Assembly: GCF_964275005.1 (NCBI RefSeq)
Contig: NC_092704.1
Coordinates: 4,291,548-4,355,547, forward strand
DNA length: 64,000 nucleotides
Direction: 5' to 3'
DNA from: Diadema setosum
Lineage: Eukaryota; Echinodermata; Echinoidea; Diadematoida; Diadematidae
Below are positions 14,624-28,428 of this stretch, in pieces. Each line of letters opens with the position of its first letter. The first letter of the stretch is position 1. Both the position numbers and the translations under genes were made by a program. A model generated the notes under the pieces. That model worked only from the letters and a program-made list of their open reading frames with translations. It was not told the origin of the DNA and searched no databases.

Positions 14624-15255
14624 CATACATATATTACACATTCATTCATTTCTTATTTATTCGACTATCTATCTATTCATTTAACAATTTAATTATATTC
14701 TTATATCCCATATAGTTGAATACGTTCAGGAGACACAAACTTGTCACCGTAAGGTGACTTCCAAAAGCTGCTCACTATACTACTACTATTTCATAAGACG
14801 ATGTTATTGTTGCGTTTCACATTACTTTTGCTATGGCTATCATTACCACTTGCAATGTTATCAATGCCACCTATATCATGGTTGTCAATTGTAGCGGATT
14901 GTAGCACGCAAGTAATCAATTCCGTTTTTCACTTGAATCTTATGACTGTAATGTGTCCACCATAATACCTCACACAATAAGTTATATGGTATGATCAAGC
15001 AATGATTATAAACAATGTGCAAGTGCCACTGTGTAGCATTTCACATGACAACATGATACCGAAGTGCTCAACGAACCGTGCTTATAGTACTCAGAGACTT
15101 GACAAGCCCATAATACTCTCTTCCCCTTCTCTCGCAGAGACATGCCATAACGTCAACAAGAACAATTGAGAATTTGCAATCTATTTGTATGAAACCTGCG
15201 GCGTAATTGTACCAATCTAATGAAGCACGCAAGCGTATTGAATATGAAATATCCT

Positions 15256-15307
<52 letters not shown>

Positions 15308-15310
15308 GTA

Positions 15311-15370
<60 letters not shown>

Positions 15371-18105
15371 ATATATGTTGTATAAGTGAAAGAAAGAATG
15401 AAGACTAATGTAACCAGTGATGAGGCTTTTCAATTGGTAATCACATAGGTAAAGTGTGTGGATTTCCTCTCAAGTGCTAGTATAGTGGTTTTTGACAGCA
15501 CACAAGTCAGGCATTATACATGCAGTTGCAACAAAGCGTGCATGCGTGTCAATGTGCCTGTGCGTGTACGTGTGTATTAATGAGCAATGGCGAAACATTC
15601 TTAAATCATTTGTTTCCGACAAGTTGTGCATGCATTCATTATCGATCTGATTTCCCGCCGTGTCATTCAAGGAGCGGGAAAGGGCGTGGGTGCCGCCGTT
15701 GCAAAGGACTTTGCGGAGCGAGGGTGCTCCCTGGCTCTGGTGGGGCAAGACGAGGGGAGACTACGACTCGTAAAGGACGAGTGCACACAGCGTGGGGTCC
15801 CCATCCATAAGGTGACTCAAATTAACCTTTCGCAGAAACGTTGCGGTGCTGGGAAATCTCTGATACATCATCATATCCGCTTCCTTGTCTTGTCCTTCCT
15901 CCTCACCCTCTTCCCTTTCTCTCCTCCCTTCTTCTTTCATGTCTTCCTCCTCCTTTGCCTCTTCCTTCTTCTCTCCCCATCCTCCTTTTCCTCCCTCTCC
16001 TTCTCCTCCTCCTCCTCCTATTCATGCTCCTTCTCCACTCTTACCCCACCTCATCTAGCTCCGTCACGTTTCTCCTTTTCTCCTCTACTGCTCCTCCTCA
16101 TCCTCCTCAACCTCCATGTCATTATCAGTATTATATCCATTATCATCATCATCATCACCATCAATATCATCATCATCACCATCATCATCATCACCATCAT
16201 CATCATCATCTTCATCATCATTATTATTATCATCATCATCATCATCATCATCACCATATCATCATCATCATCATCATCATCATCACCACCATTATCTACA
16301 TCATACTATCATCCGTAAGAACATCACCATCACCAATAGTACGCTCACTATCTCATGGACCTATATACAATTTGCACTATGTTTATTACTTTCATGATTT
16401 CAGGCTTCAGTCATTTCATTTAATGATTCAAATAAACAGATAAAAAAGGTAACCAATATTCTTTTGTAACCTTCCTCCCTTTCGCGACATAATTAGATGG
16501 GAAATTTCCATTCATTCAGGAAGTCCCCAGGGGATCCAAATGACTATTCCGTGTTTTTAATATTCAGTTCTTGTCATTGTACTTACGAGGGAATGACAGA
16601 CCAAACAGTGAGCGTGATCAGTAAAACTATCATCATCAGTGATGTTGATTCGTGGCTCCGCGGTTAAGCATCACAATTGCCTTTCTATACACTTGCCGCG
16701 CTTGCTTACAAAGATGCATTACATGGCAGTGTTAATCTTGGGGTAACCCACGATCTAGACAACCACGAGTTATACGACTGACGAGCTAGACACTGAAAAA
16801 AAAAAGTCCACATGAGTCATATACCCACGAGTAATACAGCCCACGAGTCATACAGTCCATGAGCCAGACACCATGCAAAACATGAGCATGAACTGGACAC
16901 TATAAGTAAAGTGGTCCACCAGCTATATAGACACAAGGTAAATAATACTCACGAGCTTGACACTACGTAGATTAAATCCCCATGTTGTAATGTCGAGCTC
17001 ATGGGCATTCTTTGCCTATATAGTGTCTCCTGCCTGGGGTCTAGCTCATGAACCTTATAGCTCTTTGGCATATTTTACTTGATGTGGAGCCCGTGGGCCT
17101 TGTTCACTTAGTGTCTAGCCCGTGAATTGTATGACTCGTGAGCTTCATGACTCGTGGACTGTATAACTCGTGGGTGTCGAGCTCGTGACGTGCACCCACA
17201 ATATCCTGGCTGATTTCAGCATTCTTTCCCTTTCTCTTTCAATAACAAGGAATTCATTGTCAGTTAATTAATTCCAGAAAGTACATCGTGGGAAACTTTG
17301 GAGTTGGATATCGCTGATGCACGATGTTAGTACACTGATCACGTTTACTTCTTCCTGTCCTACATATCATTTATGAATTCCTAAGCTTCATGGATTCGTT
17401 CACTCGCCTCCTCTGATAATCGGTTTCAGTTTGTTGTTGTTTTTTGTGATTTATAGACGCATTATCTTATTATTCTCTTCTGCCATGTGGGTCCACATGG
17501 AAACCAAAAATCAACTCCGAGCATAAGATTTAATATAAACACTGAGAGTCAGCAACAGCAAGAAAACCTCTACAACTGCATTTTCCCCAAAAATAAAATC
17601 ACTTTACTCCTGTGCATGGTATAGTTTACACCCGATGTGTTAAAGAGGATACCGTCGTATGGCTGAAGTACAGTGTAATACCAGGCGCTCTCTCGGAGCG
17701 CGATGATACAATACAAAGAGCATTATCCTCTTTAGACCTGCAAACAATCCTAATCCATGTTAACTCCGAGAATAGTTACGCTTTGAACCTAATGTCGAGG
17801 AAGTATCATTGAATTGCCTTGTCTTTGTTTAATAGGGGCTTGTTGCCAGAGATATACGCAGGTCTAGGTTACGGGGTCTGCTTTGGTTTTGTGCGTGTCA
17901 CCACTGTTACATAAACACCACCCTTTCTCGGTTGAAAGTTTGCCAACTACACCCGTTTAACTTCTATTCATCATAAAGTACCGCAATAACATCAACAGCT
18001 AATACTCTACCACTACTATTAACATTACTATTACTATACTACTACTACTACTACTATTACTACTACTTCTACTTCTGCTTCTATTGCTATTACTACTACT
18101 TACTT

Positions 18106-18159
<54 letters not shown>

Positions 18160-18205
18160 TTACTACTACATTTACTACTATTGCTACTACTTCTACTACA
18201 ACTTG

Positions 18206-18237
<32 letters not shown>

Positions 18238-21200
18238 TTACTATTACTAATACATCTATTAATTACCGCCAATATTGATGCTACTACAGAGCATCCTATA
18301 TAATTATATTAATCGTAATTATAATATAGTGAAAATTTAAAACAGCAGGCACATTTTATCGTCAGCCATCACTACATCACAGGAATACGTCAATGGAAGC
18401 AAAGTTGGTTCGTGATAACACTTCGCTTTCTGTAGATATATTCTATCACAACACACCCATTCAAAATGAAGCAACTTCTGATAATCCTTGAAGTGCATAC
18501 AAATCAGTTAAAGTAGGCACAATCTCCACTCGGCAAAAGAGTGGTGTGCATTCACTTGAATGCAGCTGCATAGAAATGCAGTTATAACCGAGTGTGTATG
18601 TGTTTATTCTACAGATATTGACTTTCGTCTCCGACGTGCAGAAAGAAGAACAAATGGAAAATCTCCTGGCTGGAGTGGAGGCGTCTCTGGGATCGATTGA
18701 TATACTGGTACGTGACATTGCTCAGTTTTCTTGCTTACTTGTCTAAAGCCACCCAGTACTGTGGCGTAGTGGTTGGGGTTTTGGGATCTCAAACAGAATG
18801 TCCCGAATTCGAATTCTGTCTGGTGCTTACATTACCATACAAGATTGTCAATTCACAATCTCTCTTTACCAAGATGTGTAAAATGAGTTCTTGACAGAGG
18901 TGGAATGCTAGTAATGGCAGTGCCCCTTTTCAAGAGTTAAAGGGAAGATAAACCCCAAGAGCAATGTGGATTGAGTGAAAGCAACAACATTAGTAGAACA
19001 CATCAGTGAAAGTTTGAAGAAAATCGGACAGTCGATGCAAAAGTTATGAATTTTTAAAGTTTTGATGTTGGAACCGCTGGATGAGGAGACTACTAGAGGT
19101 TATGACGTATGAGTGGACAACAATACCAAGAAAATATAAAGAAAATTCTGCAAAAATCCATTTTTCATGAAAATTACAAATTCCACCAACTTGATGTTGA
19201 CATATGTTAAGAGTAGCAATTATTCCCCCTGCTTTCTGAAAGCGGTTGGTCCATTGCTCTTTCATAATTCTAGAAAAGTGAATTTTTGTTGAATTTCCTT
19301 TATATTTTCTTTGTATTGTTGGCCACATTGTTGGCCACATTCGGGAGTAGATTTGAGGGTTATTCGACTGGTTTTGAACATTTCAAAACGAGCCGAATCC
19401 CTCCACGAATGTTCCGGAATCCCTCCCGAATTTTGGCCCATTCGGGGAAGGAGAACAGAAAGCTCCTGAATCCACCCGAATAAGTGTATTTGGGTGGATT
19501 CGCAGCTGATGCGGCTCCTGGTGTAACCGAGGCTTCAACAAGGTAACGTGAATCAAGATAAAATGGTGTTTAGGGCCTGATGAGAATTAAGTAGCGAAGA
19601 CTGGTCGCGATTACTGGCAACCATTAACAACAAATCGCGGACCAAACCCAAACATTTTTGATCGGCGACTAGTTGTATAGACCAGTTACTGACCAGTTGC
19701 CGACTGTTTGCAAATCACTCATCCAGGGGTTGGCGATCACCTTGCGAACGTTTTGCTTACAGCATGAAACCTGATTATGAACAGGCAACTGCTCGCAGAA
19801 AGGATTGCAAATGATCGGCGACTCATCGACGACTGGTCGGTGACTTTGAAGACCACCGGAAACTGGCAGCCGATTACAAGAGACATAATTCAGTGATCAT
19901 TTATGTAGATCTTACAAATAAAGTAGGCCTCATCGCAGAAAGAATGTATATATGTATTCAAAGTGGAATATTGGTTGAGCGAAAGTTATATGGATCAATC
20001 GAACTGACAGTTTCGACAGCTGTCAGTTCGAAGAAAAATAACTGTGTTTGATCGAGCAGGCTAATTCCTACCACGCCTTGCTGATTGTGTTTATGTTGGT
20101 CACTGCTTAACTATGTTGACTGTATTCTCTTAAGAACTCTTCCTTTCTTCCTGAGACGTTAGCTCAGATAAAAAGACTTTGGTATCATGAACAGTAGGAG
20201 AAGACACAGATGTCCTTGAATAAAAAGAAAGTGGATGGATGATTTGTATGTATGGATAAATGAATGAATGAATGAATAAAAGAATAAATGAAGGAAGGAA
20301 GGAAGAATTGTAATGTGAGTGAATGATTTACGCAGTCCCTCGGAGGGGTCATGACGCCGTCGGCCTCAAGATCGAAAGCCCCCTCACACCTGAGCGAATG
20401 TAGGGGGACGAAGGGGGACGAAGGGGAAAAATGCACGAAATGCGCGCGAATTCAACGATTTCAAATAAAATTGCCTTCAAATCATCCGATTATAAACTAA
20501 AGTCAAATATGATTAACGAACGGTAAGCGAAGGATAAATATGACATGCGAAGGATAACGGTTTTTCGGTTCACTTCTTTGAGTAAATTGCGGCCGAAGGC
20601 GAGCGAAGGGTTGATACGACCCGATAAGACGAACGAACAATGAGCAATGGTTTGATATGGCGTGCGATTGGAAACGAAGACGAAAGAATAGATCAGGCGT
20701 TCTCGTACGTGGGTGTGCGCTCCTCGGGGAGTATAAAAGCGACCAGATTTCAGTGCGATGACGAGTTGAGTAGATATGAAGAGAGTTATTTCTTAAAAAC
20801 ATATGTGCAAAAATGTCAGGAAGCTCATCAATTGAAAATGTATACATAAAAATACCAACATTATAATAAAGCAAATCAATCAATTTCAGATTTTTGCTTC
20901 TACACAAAAGATCATTTTTTTGTGTGAAATAAATATCCAATATTATTAATTATTGTTAAAGCACGTTTTTTAAGAAGAAAAATGGTATCAAGCAAAAACT
21001 GAGATGAATTGCCCCAATTGCTATCATTTTAGCAACAACAAAAAAAGAAGATATTGAAATAGTAACAATGGAGGTGAGGTGATAACAAATCTGACGTACC
21101 CCTAAATTGACTCGACCTACCCCTTTCCCCTATTGTATCATACCTACCACCAACATCGCACCAGACAAATTTGTAGTCACTGTCCACTATAGCCAACAGG

Positions 21201-23585
21201 ATTATACTAAAAAAAGCCCTTGTAATTGGAGTATAGCGAGCCAGACAGAGGAGGCTTTCTGATGGCCACATGCTTGCCATCAATAGCTGCCACACAGTAG
21301 GGAAAATTCCACCGCTTGTAGAATCCACCAGCAAACTCCACCCATCAGGGGTTGAAGGGGCTGTCATGACTTCATCAGTGCATACTCGTCACATATGGCC
21401 TGACACACTTCCCCGACCATACTGCATGTCGGAGTACTTTGTGCCAGAAACAAGATGACGGAGAGTAGCTGCCAACTCGAGACCTTCTTCAAGCGGCTCC
21501 CTGTACCAGGTGTACTGCCTCCTGATTCTTCCTCTGACCCTCTCCAGGATTTCATCGTAGAATTCAGGGGGTATGCAGAGAAATTTGTTGAAAGTCGAAA
21601 GGTCTTCTCTTCGGAGCTCAACCAACAGCTGGTCGTAGATTCCAAAAGCCCTTCTTCTGGCAGGGTTCAGCCACGTCCTTCTCCAGATACGACGTCGTCT
21701 GAAGCCTCGTCTCCATCTGAAGCGGCCTCTGATGAACTGGTGTAGGTTCAGCTGCTGATGTATAACTTCATTCTGAGCCATTGCCAGTAAATACTGGACT
21801 CTGAGGCGGGCTGCATCTTCCATTTTTCTGAAGAAACTTTGAAACTTTCGGGTGAAATGTTTATATGATATGAGTAGCGTGGTGAGTGGCTGGTCACAGA
21901 GAGCAGCTCAGCATTCGCCAATTTTTTCGTCAGGTCATTCGCTCGTATTCGTATCACTTCGCAATTCATAGTTTGTCATAGTATCTCTTAGACTTGCCTT
22001 CGTGTATGCATCGCTATTCAAATTTAGTAAAAGTAAATCTTGGTTTCCCTTCGCATAGAAGATGGCAAGTGAAAATATGTTTGTCATAGTATCTTCGTTT
22101 CTATGCGCAAGTCATATTTAGTCATCGTGTTGCTTCGTTTAGGGTTCTTTCGAGATCGGTCCACCTTGGCAAAAGCGCGATGAGGGACTATGCGTGACAG
22201 TAGCACACGAATGATAAACGAACGATTACCGCAGACTAAAATAAGAGATGCAAATTCAAGCAAATGACAGACGATTTTTCAATTCGTCGGGAAATTCTAA
22301 GCATGTTCAAAAATCCCGTAGGAATTTGAATAATCCCAACTGTTAGTTCAGAAGGTGTACGAACTCAAACACGAAGGGTAAATATGATTTACTATCAATT
22401 ACCATTGAAAACGATTTTTCAAAAAATGCCTTTCGCCAGCCATAGCAAGTCATATTTCAGGCAATTCGCTCAGGTGTCTTTACGCAATTCCACATACGAA
22501 ACAGATTATAATGCACAATGGGGCGGTGAGTTGGCTCAGTCGGTAGCGCGTCTGCTTCACGATCCTATGGGCCCGGGTTCGAACCCGAGTCTGGACTGAG
22601 CAATGTTATGTGTAAGCATACCGTCCCCTCTAGCAAGAGGCAAAACACTCTGTCCCTTGGATAGGACATAGAATGGAGGTCCCGTGTATGAGAGAGTCAT
22701 AACTCATGCACATAAAAGATCCCGCTTCATTCATCCATCGCAAAGAGCAGGGTGTTTAACCCGGTGAAGTGATCCCAACTCACATCCAACTGGACCCCAT
22801 GGAAGACCAGATTAACATAGCTGAATATGGGCTATCCAGCCATCTTCACAGATGGAAATTTACAAACAACAAACAAACAAACAAACAAACAAACAAACAA
22901 ACAAACAAACATTTCAATGTATACACACAGAATAACATACATTATTTTTTCAACGTGTCCTGCCATATATGGCGGAGAAGCGTTATTCTTGTCGTTGACT
23001 GCAGCACAGTGATTGAGTGATCGACTAGCTTTTGAATTCCAGAGTTCGAATCCTGTTCTGGAGTAATGATCCATGAAAAAGGCGGGCCGTTTTTTCGGGG
23101 TCATCCCACTAGACCGACACCCACGAGTCATACAGCCCACGAGTTCGACATTGAAAACAGGTCCATGAGTCATACAGCTCACGAGTCATACAGCCCATGG
23201 GTTCGACACTAGGCAAATAAAGCCCATGAGTTCAACACTAGGTAAAATTAGCCCATGAGTTCGACAGATACAACACGGGGCTTAATGTGTCGGTCTCGTG
23301 GGCCTTCTTAGCTTAGTGTCGAACTAATGGGTTGTATGACTTGTGAGCTGTATAACTCATGGGCTGTATGACTCGTGGGTGTCGGTCTCGTGACGTGCAC
23401 CCGTTTTTTTCGTCTTACCCATGTGTATTGAACAAGAATGTGCCAGGTAGTGTTGTGATTACGATAATAACAGAGACAGATGATAACTATATAAGCTTAA
23501 TTAGATCATGTGACAATATTAATGATTTTAACTATAACTCGTGCTTTTGCTATTGCTACTGCTACTACTGTTATTACTACTATTG

Positions 23586-23633
<48 letters not shown>

Positions 23634-25147
23634 TCGACTACTACTATACTACCCCTACTACAACTACTTTCTACTGTTGTTGCTGCTACTAATACAGCAA
23701 TACAGCAATAGTAATACTAATGATTATGATTTTCATTGAAACTTATGAAACTTTCACTATGATTATCATGTTTTCAATCATCCTTATTTGCACTATCACC
23801 ATCGTTATTGTAATAAACGTTATCAATGTCGTTACTCGTGCTACAGTCTTAGTCAACGTTACTAATAATTGAGTAAGATCTGATTTTAGTATTCCCTGCC
23901 AAGACTCAGAGATCATGAATGAACCTCAGATAGTTCTGTTCATCATTCCGATCACTGCAGCGTTGGACGTGAAGACGTGACTCTCAATGTAATTCAGAAA
24001 CACACCATGAGGCTTCACCGTTCATCGCAAGCACATTTTTTTTCTTCTTTTTGTCGGGGGGGGGGGGGGGGTGATCTAGGTGCGTCTGCTCGTTGTAGAT
24101 AGTTCATACGTGACCGAATAAGATAATGGGACTTTTATCTACTCTAGTGCGGAAGAACGACATTGTCCCCCCCCCCCCCTTGCATTCTGATAGGCAGGTA
24201 GGGGGTCTTCTTTAATTGCCCACCTGCGACAAGGACAAAATGACGAGAATTGGAAATCATCATAGGCTAAAGAGTCATTGTAGCAAAAGCTTTCGTCACG
24301 CTTTAACCCAGTGAGGACGGGCTGATTTTGCTACAACATTATATTTCTCGGAGACACCTGCCCGAGTATACTCGGGACTAGTCTTCAACTGGTTAAGTCT
24401 GTCTGATCAGCGAAACTGTAAACGAAGTTGAATAGATCTTCGGCCATTTCAACTCCATTCTTAAAACCCGCCTTTTTTCGTCTTCCTTGCTCAAGATAAA
24501 CATTCATTACCCTTTTTGTTTATTATTGTATGTATTTTGTTGATTGTTATACTTGCTAGTCATTTGTTTCTTTACATGTTGTATTAAATCGCTTGTTTGA
24601 GGGCCATTCAACTGTATCATAATAAAATATGCCTTGTTTTCAAATTGTCAAGAGTATTCTTTTTAAAGAAATTGATTTTTTTTTTCATGTTTAATAGGTT
24701 TTAGCCAATAACAGAGCCCGAGGAAGACCGGCAGTTAATTTAGCTTAGATTGGCATGGTTGCATCATTTTATCTATTTTGAATGCTTGATGTTTGTCTAT
24801 GTTTTTTTAATGTATATCTTATTCTGATCAGGCCACTCTGTATAAAAATTTGTAATAAGTACATACAATGAATAAATAAATGCAATGTTGGCAATGTGCC
24901 ATTTACTCTGGTAACAAGAACGACCACTCCGCGGGATTCTGTGGGCATAAACAAATTTGATTTTAATTACGCATGTATACAGCGATATGGTTAGGATTAA
25001 AAGCCCTCCGTGAGAAAGGCAGTTTCTTGCGAATTTTCATGCAGGAATCCCACGGAGGGGGGGGGGGGGGATGGTGGAGGTAAGAGAGTAAAACCGAAAA
25101 AAAAGAACAAAATGGTGTTGGGGTATTTCAAAGCAAGAGGGGCAGAT

Positions 25148-25190
<43 letters not shown>

Positions 25191-28100
25191 TAGTAAGTGA
25201 GTCAGACAAACAGACAGACTGACTGACAGACAGAGAGACAGACAGAGAGACAGAGTGAACATGACAGGAGAAAAAGTAGAGCACAATGAACAAGGTTACT
25301 GGCCAGTGGCAACTCGTCGTTTATGTTAATGACTATCACTTCTTAGTACAACTAAGAAGTGATAGTCATTAACATAAACGACGTTATTGGCCAGTGGCAA
25401 CTCGTCGTTTTAATATGTTAATGACTATCACTTCTTGTATCTATACAATTTAGATTTGCTTCTCCTTCTCCTTGTTCCTCTCCTTGGTCTCAATATGTGA
25501 GACCGACTTCATCGGTCTCATTACCATTCTTGTATCTATGAATTTCATTCGTCTTGACAGATTGAATTCTGTCTCATGAAATCATTCAAGATTTGTTCGA
25601 TTTGATGTCCGTTTGCAGCCAATCCTATACATATCTAGACAGCGTAATGAGCAGTGATTAGATGTGATTAGAGCTCCTATAGACTAATTTGATTAAAGCC
25701 TTGTCCTGTCTGCTTGGGAAAGTTGTGTTGTTTCACAGAATGTCAATGTGCGTCACTCTTCGAGATATGAATACTAAAATATATATTCGTATCAGATGAT
25801 ATTGCGATACAAGCATTGTCTTTCAAAGTCTGATCCCCAAATTAAAGCATTCGTATACCAGTCATGCCGGTCAATATCTCTCTTTATTCTTCTCTATATC
25901 GTTGTTTTTTGTTTGCTTTGTTGTTGTTGTTGTTGTTGTTGTTCAATCTCTCTCTCTCTCTTTAATCTTCTAAATCTTATTGAAAAACATAATAACAGTG
26001 TGTTAAGATATGATTTTTATTATTGTTAAATTGTGCTGATTCGTATTCAATTACATTTCTCAGTGCTGTAGGCCTATTCTTGTTTGTACTGTTGGGTGTT
26101 GGATGAAATTAAGCTCTGAATTGAATCGAAATTGAATTCAATTTTAACTCACAGATTAATGTTGCCTGTTCAAGAAACATGCTGTGCCTTGAGGCATGCA
26201 AATTGCTAGAGATCTATAGAATTAAGGAATAGCCCGCTTCTAAGCTACCTTTCAAATTGCTGAAGCCTATACTAAAGCGGGTTTGGTTTTTTTTCCTCCT
26301 TCTCTCTCAACTCTTTCGTATTTCGGCTGGAAACGAAATATACTTAGTAGATACTCCCACAAGCTAATAGGTGTCATGAAGATGGACGTATTGAATTCGT
26401 AAAGGCTTTGCTTTGACTGAATTAATATTAATTGTCACTTTCAGTAATTTTGTTTGTGAAAATGTTCATGACATTTTGAGACGATGGTATATCATTGTAT
26501 GAAGACTTCCTATTATACTGTCTGCTATCAGTTCTGCCTTCCACCATGTCTATTTGTTGCTGGGTTTCGATTATCTTGGGACTGACTGTGGAAGGTACAT
26601 GTCCTTATTTTCGTGAGACATCGATGGAAAACATAGATAGGGACAGAGGGAGAAATGAAAAACGTTGAATGAAAGCAATGGAAATTCTATTTGAAAGAGT
26701 CGGCGATAACAAGTCATGTACAAAAAAAAACCAACAACAACCAACATATTGAGAATAAGAATGTATATGTATAAGTTTCTGGCTGTGTGCTTGTGTGTCT
26801 TATAATGCATAGAGTGAAAACGATAATAACGAAGTAATCGTGATTACAAGGTTCTATTATCACCATCGTTATCATATATCATTTTCATCGATTTCTTTTC
26901 AGGTTAGTATGGAGCAAGGGCAGTTAGCTGATACAACGCCCTCTATGGTTCATGGTGCTATGAATTCCAGTGTTATTCCCATGGTGATTGCTACCAAGGC
27001 TGTCGCGAAATACTTGGAGAAAACGAAAGGTACAAGTAGTTTCAGATCTTTGCAGGTGTTTCTTGTACACGCTTTTTTTACGTTGTTGTTGTGGGTTTTT
27101 TTTTCTGTTTCAATTCGGTTGCGTGATGTGAGTGCGTGTGTGTGTGTGTGTGTCTGTTTATTGGCGTTTTACTGGTGAGTATAAGATATCATTCACATAA
27201 TGCGAAGCATCCACCGTACTACTGACATACATGATTTGATATGTAGCAGTCACACTCTTTTACTCTTTTACTCAACATCACTTTCATTGACTTTGTATAA
27301 TGAGTACGATCGTATTTGACTATGACAATTACATGTCACGTTATTACTAAAGTCGGCTCGATTAATTACTTTTACAACTGTAAGTAACTCCCTTACTTCA
27401 ATTTCACAACATAATTCAGAGATATCACTCATTAAGTATAAATGAAATGACTATGATAATGTATCACGTTTTTATCTCGCCGGATTGATGATTACGTTGA
27501 AGCCAGCAAGAACAAAGAAGTGGGCTTATTTCAGGAGGGTTTGTAAAGAAATGGTACAGTATTATTCTACTCACCAGAAATGCAATGATACTAATCAAAG
27601 CATGATTCATGTTATATGAATACTATTTGACTATTTGACTGACTGTTATAAACTGAATTACATATTTATGTCATACGACAGTAAGACTTCCAAAACCATT
27701 GACCTTATATCCCATTTAAAGACAGGAAAATATGAGAATGTGACATCAACTTTGTGACCTACAGACTTTGAAAAAAAGACCACCTTCCTTGCTTTAACCT
27801 AGTAATAGCAGTAATCGCATTCAGGGGTTACACGACCGTCGTGGGCGATACTCCAAATAGCCACTTTGAAACTGCGCATACAGATTGGACCGAAACAACA
27901 ATTTAGAATAAATTGTATATGAATTTATTAAACAGAACAATAGATGAAATAGCAAGGTCAGCCTTCACAAGCCAGTGAAAAGAGAACAAAATTAAGAATA
28001 CATTTTCCTTGACATTCGTACAAAACAAGCATGTACTGCAAAAAGAAATCTTGATACCCCACTGAAAGAGCAATACATTTCCCTCAAAACAAATCTTGGA

Positions 28101-28339
28101 ATTGCCGAATGAATATTGTTTGACCCCCGAGCTAATGTCAAGCAGTAATTGTAGTTTTACTTATCATCGTCACTGTTTTGTTTTCATTTGATTTCCAGGT
28201 TGTGTGATAAACGTGTCCTGCGCTAGTGCTATGAGAACGGTAAGATAGAAAAAAAATCTGCAAACTTATGTATTATTTTATGTTTCATTATAATATATAT
28301 GTTATATATATATGCATTTATATAATTTACATGATATCA

Positions 28340-28380
<41 letters not shown>

Positions 28381-28394
28381 CATTATTATTATTA

Positions 28395-28428
<34 letters not shown>

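Larger units (their letters stand above)
7217..15671. other. SDR intron 1 with assorted repeats
   Basis: 8.5 kb with no further exon recognised. It holds a foldback (8506-8704), a SINE-like fragment (about 9030-9100), a roughly 375-bp tandem repeat (11310-12080), a perfect 14-bp hairpin (11438-11467), GT and TC runs, a G/C-tract foldback (13243-13562) and CA/AT microsatellites (about 14137, 14549-14618, 15258-15366). Long open frames in the G-rich and TC-rich stretches are low-complexity artefacts. Confidence 0.6.
15812..18614. other. SDR intron 2
   Basis: No further exon recognised. It holds a pyrimidine-rich tract (15888-16110), an ATC/CAT microsatellite (16136-16290), a CACGAGT-type foldback (16735-17208) and a CTA microsatellite (18032-18246). 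The stretches 16440-16730 and 17210-18000 show nothing recognisable. Confidence 0.6.
18708..26902. other. SDR intron 3, repeat-rich
   Basis: 8.2 kb with no exon recognised. It holds a SINE-like unit (18750-18945), a truncated foldback of the 655-bp family (18940-19340), a decayed Harbinger transposon (20386-22477), a full tRNA-derived SINE (22521-22911), another tRNA-like unit (22990-23080), a CACGAGT-type foldback (23098-23403), CTA and GACA microsatellites and a perfect hairpin (25315-25383). Nothing recognisable in 19500-20380 and 25450-26900 apart from a TTG run (25918-25943). Confidence 0.6.

Noticed and set aside
15626..16443. Long open frames of 200-230 codons over the CCT and ATC tracts
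   Set aside because: Apart from true SDR exon 2 at their start, they are microsatellite translations (poly-Ser, His, Ile).
22521..22600. tRNA gene candidate
   Set aside because: Excellent A and B boxes, but the anticodon arm and acceptor ends do not form a tRNA, and a SINE body and CAAA tail follow.
18708..26902. Hidden SDR exon carrying NNAG
   Set aside because: No candidate was seen, and the joined protein already has the family's length with almost no gap at that site. Transcript data could still overturn this.
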